A stretch of DNA of 35,395 nucleotides, taken from positions 1-35,395 of the forward strand of contig JANWUV010000021.1 in assembly GCA_025057975.1 (NCBI GenBank). Reading direction: 5' to 3'. Source of the DNA: Chloracidobacterium sp. Its GTDB lineage: Bacteria; Acidobacteriota; Blastocatellia; Chloracidobacteriales; Chloracidobacteriaceae. Positions 33,196-35,395 of the stretch are shown here, piece by piece. The notes beneath the pieces are model-generated. The model had not been told where the DNA came from. It ran no database searches and saw only the letters and a program-made list of their open reading frames with translations. Position 1 is the stretch's first letter. The number at the start of each line of letters is the position of its first letter. The translations under genes were made by a program, and so were the position numbers.

Positions 33196-34656
33196 CTACT
33201 CGTACACCCCGCGTCTGGCCCGCAGCTGGCGACCCAAGTATCGCTCGTACAACCGACACCGCATCCGCGCTCGCTCCGGCGTCTCGCCAACGACCACCCC
33301 GCCGCTCCGCAGTCGGAAAAACACATCCGCCGACAGCCCGCTATTGCGCCGCTCCAGCACCAGCCGCACGCCCTCCTCCAACGCCGCCTCCTGCTGCACT
33401 GACAGCCACACTCGCCGCAAATGCTCCCCGTACGGCCCGTCGTCCGTGTCGGCGCACGCCAGCAAACCCTCCGGCGTGTACCGATGCTTCGCCACCTCGT
33501 ACAGCCCCTTCTGCGCCAAGTACGGATGTCCCCCAACCAACTCGTAAAACGCCCTTAGCTCTCCCTCCGTCAGCGGCTCGCCGTACCGTCGGTTCAACTC
33601 CGCCGTCTGCTCCAAACTAAAATCCTTCACCTCAAGTCGCAGCCCAACGTTGAACGGCGACTGGTTCATATCCGCAATCAGCAGATGCGCCTCCGTCGCA
33701 TACGCCATCAGCAACGTCAGCCGCCGCCATACGCAGCCCGGGTCCAGCGCCCGCTCGTTGTGCCACGACCGGAACAACCCAAACACCTCGCTTCCATACG
33801 CCCGCCCAAACAGCCGATCCACCTCATCCATGCCCCACACCAGCGACCCGTCCAGTTTGGCCAGAATCTCCCGCCGAACGAATCGCTCGAAGTTGATGGT
33901 CGCCCCACGCCGCGTCTGCCAGCCCGTCTCCGGGTCGGCGTCCAACTCCAGCGCATCCGCCAGCAACCCGCCCAGCGCCTTGAAAAACGTCTCCACCGTC
34001 GCCAACTCCGCCTCGCCTAACTTCTGAAAATCGGTCAGCGCCACCTTCACGCCCGCCGTTCCCTGCCGCGCCTCCTGCAAACCCCGCGCCAGCAACGACG
34101 TTTTTCCCATCTGTCGCCCGCCCTTGATGAGCACGATGCTGTCCCGGCGATGAATCACCTGCACCAGTTCTCGATCCACCTCACGCACAATGTAAAACCG
34201 CGACTCCAGCTCCAGCGCTCCGCCCGGCTCGTGCAGTTCTCCCGTCCGCTGGGACGGCGGCGTGCGCAGCGTCGGCATGGTCTCCGCCGTCGGATCAGCG
34301 CCGCCAACCACTGCCGCCGCTGCACTGCCCCCCATCAATAGCCGTTCCACCTCTTCTCCAAACCATCCCGCCGACGCCGGCCGCTGCGCCGGATCGTACG
34401 CCAGCGCCTGACACACCAATGCGCTGACCGTCTCTGGAATGTCATTGTTGAGCGCCTTCGGCGGCGGAAACCGCCCCCGCTCCTGCTGCTCCTTCAACTC
34501 CCACAACTGCGCCATCAGCGTCGCCGCCTTCACGCGAAACGGTAGTTGTCCCGTCAACAACTCATACGCGATAACCCCAAGCGTATAGACATCGCTCGCC
34601 GGCGTCGCCGCCCCCAGAATCTGCTCCGGCGCAATGTACGACACCGTCCCGGCCAC
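33196..34656 (-). CDS. C-terminal part of frameshifted Ser/Thr kinase with AAA-like ATPase domain
   Basis: 486 residues in this frame, but it is the continuation of the kinase at 34554-35201. It begins exactly at the activation segment (AGTVSYIAPEQ, the APE motif), continues with the kinase C-lobe (DVYTLGVIAYELLTGQLPF), and has a linker near 110-150. An AAA-like domain of the AAA_35 type follows: Walker A GGRQMGKTS (179-187), Walker B-like LVWGMDEVD near 272-280, and a C-terminal winged-helix-like part (GGHPYLAQKGLYEVAK). The GTG at 34656 is unlikely to be a true start. Kinase-ATPase fusions of this kind are found in cyanobacteria and acidobacteria with unknown signalling roles. Inserting one G in the GGGG run restores one frame of about 668 residues. 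Confidence 0.85.
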   Translation of the reverse strand: MAGTVSYIAPEQILGAATPASDVYTLGVIAYELLTGQLPFRVKAATLMAQLWELKEQQERGRFPPPKALNNDIPETVSALVCQALAYDPAQRPASAGWFGEEVERLLMGGSAAAAVVGGADPTAETMPTLRTPPSQRTGELHEPGGALELESRFYIVREVDRELVQVIHRRDSIVLIKGGRQMGKTSLLARGLQEARQGTAGVKVALTDFQKLGEAELATVETFFKALGGLLADALELDADPETGWQTRRGATINFERFVRREILAKLDGSLVWGMDEVDRLFGRAYGSEVFGLFRSWHNERALDPGCVWRRLTLLMAYATEAHLLIADMNQSPFNVGLRLEVKDFSLEQTAELNRRYGEPLTEGELRAFYELVGGHPYLAQKGLYEVAKHRYTPEGLLACADTDDGPYGEHLRRVWLSVQQEAALEEGVRLVLERRNSGLSADVFFRLRSGGVVVGETPERARMRCRLYERYLGRQLRARRGVYE

Positions 34657-35201
34657 GACCCCACCGTGGCATCGGCCAGCACCGACCGCTCCACCTTGGC
34701 GATGCCGAAATCAATCAGCTTGATTTGGTGCTCGCTCGCCGCCACCCGCGCCAGCATCACGTTGTCCGGCTTCAAGTCGCGGTGCGTCACCCCGACCGCA
34801 TGCGCCGCCGCCAACGCCTGTCCCAACTGCCGCACCCAGCGCCCGGCCACCCCAAAGGCTACCCCCCGCCCGGCTTGGCCGTATTGCGCCATCCCGTCCC
34901 GCAACGACACCCCTTCAACGTACTCCATCGCAAACCACGAGCGACCGTCCGCCAACACGCCGGCGTCCAGCACGCCCACCACGTACGGATGCCGAATCCG
35001 GCTCAGGGCTTCCTTTTCTTGGTGGAACTTGCGCTGCATGTATTCATCCGCCCCGGCGCGCAGCACCTTCACGGCGACCGGTCGCACGAGCGAAGGGTTG
35101 CTCCGGTCAAACTGATCCTGCGCCAAGTACACTTCGCCCAGTCCGCCGGCGCCGAGCAGGCGCTCAAGCCGGTATCGCCCGTTGAGGATGGTGTTTTCCA
35201 T
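34554..35201 (-). CDS. N-terminal part of the frameshifted Ser/Thr kinase
   Basis: The first about 181 residues are a good kinase N-lobe and catalytic loop: LGAGGLGEVY, ATP Lys45 in VAVKVLR, HRDLKPDN (140-147), DFG in IDFGIAK (164-166). After ATVG (residue 181) the frame goes into Arg/Ser-rich nonsense (WPGRCRTLRRS) and stops at 34554. The correct continuation lies in the next frame from about 34657. The break is at CCCC (34659-34662, GGGG on the coding strand). This fragment alone lacks the P+1 loop and C-lobe and would not fold into an active kinase. The ATG at 35201 is followed by a normal kinase start (NGRYRLERLLGAGG). Confidence 0.85.
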   Translation of the reverse strand: MENTILNGRYRLERLLGAGGLGEVYLAQDQFDRSNPSLVRPVAVKVLRAGADEYMQRKFHQEKEALSRIRHPYVVGVLDAGVLADGRSWFAMEYVEGVSLRDGMAQYGQAGRGVAFGVAGRWVRQLGQALAAAHAVGVTHRDLKPDNVMLARVAASEHQIKLIDFGIAKVERSVLADATVGSWPGRCRTLRRSRFWGRRRRRAMSIRLGLSRMSC

Positions 35202-35322
35202 AAACCCGCCTTGTTTTTTCCTGAGTCGTTTGCCGGCCCTGTTTTGACGTGAGCATTATCGCCGTCGGCGCTTCAGACGCAAAGCGGCGCGTCAACGGCG
35301 ACGCCGCCGGGGTTGGCGGCGA

Positions 35323-35395
35323 CTACCGCTCCACCACCACTTCGCCGTCGCGGTAGCGGAAGGGCGTATTGGCTTCCAGCAGCTTTTGGATTTCC
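35323..35395 (-). CDS. 3' end of a gene entering from the right edge (partial)
   Basis: The last 24 codons of a minus-strand frame end at TAG (35323-35325). The visible C-terminus reads EIQKLLEANTPFRYRDGEVV and ends in VER, which is protein-like: a helix and then a charged strand pair. Too little is present for assignment. The 121-base gap to the kinase start at 35201 holds GC-rich repeats of GCCGGC type and no clear promoter. Confidence 0.55.
   Translation of the reverse strand, partial: EIQKLLEANTPFRYRDGEVVVER

Overview
The window is ordinary, gene-dense bacterial chromosome of moderately high GC, with about 35 genes on both strands in short operons. I see no rRNA, tRNA, CRISPR array, transposase or phage gene. 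KdsA (LPS core sugar), a type IV pilin behind a sigma-54 promoter, and two Ser/Thr protein kinases (one with a zinc ribbon and WD40 repeats) point to a Gram-negative, signalling-rich lineage. My best guess, from recalled gene style and not from any search, is an Acidobacteriota of the Chloracidobacterium type.

Layout. 1-371 is non-coding and repeat-like. 372-1652 (-) is an AlbA_2/Schlafen-type putative regulator, divergent from rpiB, glyA and uvrC (+). A strong hairpin separates uvrC from a convergent pilin gene (5651-6148, -). The 385-bp region upstream of the pilin holds a consensus sigma-54 promoter, TGTC-containing sites and a foldable leader. 6534-11169 (+) carries a CysQ/inositol-phosphatase-like gene, kdsA, ribH, nusB, a zinc-finger protein with four HTH-like repeats, and a SanA/YdcF-like gene. 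Next come a cytochrome P450 and pyrE (-), then hemW and a small unknown gene (+). 15236-20240 (-) reads E1-beta, E2, an ArnT/PMT-like membrane protein, and an unlisted 48-codon membrane ORF that starts one base after its neighbour's stop. holB (-) and a conserved-looking unknown (+) follow. 22578-27415 (-) is a compact five-gene set: membrane protein, SGNH hydrolase, pgk, recF, TauE-like. 27584-30893 (+) is comM, an FlK-like thioesterase, a crotonase, an S4 protein and a small helical protein. The right end holds two convergent kinase genes: a WD40 kinase (+) and a kinase/AAA-like ATPase (-) split by a one-base frameshift in a C4 run. The tail of another minus-strand gene enters at the edge.

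How they fit together. Most genes are housekeeping: one-carbon and pentose metabolism, DNA repair and replication, riboflavin, LPS, pyrimidines, heme and glycolysis. The accessory interest lies in the pilin control region, the two kinases, the four-repeat HTH protein, the E1-beta/E2 pair without a neighbouring E1-alpha, the coupled small membrane ORF, and a few short dispersed repeats. I found no clear defence island or other obviously new multi-gene system.
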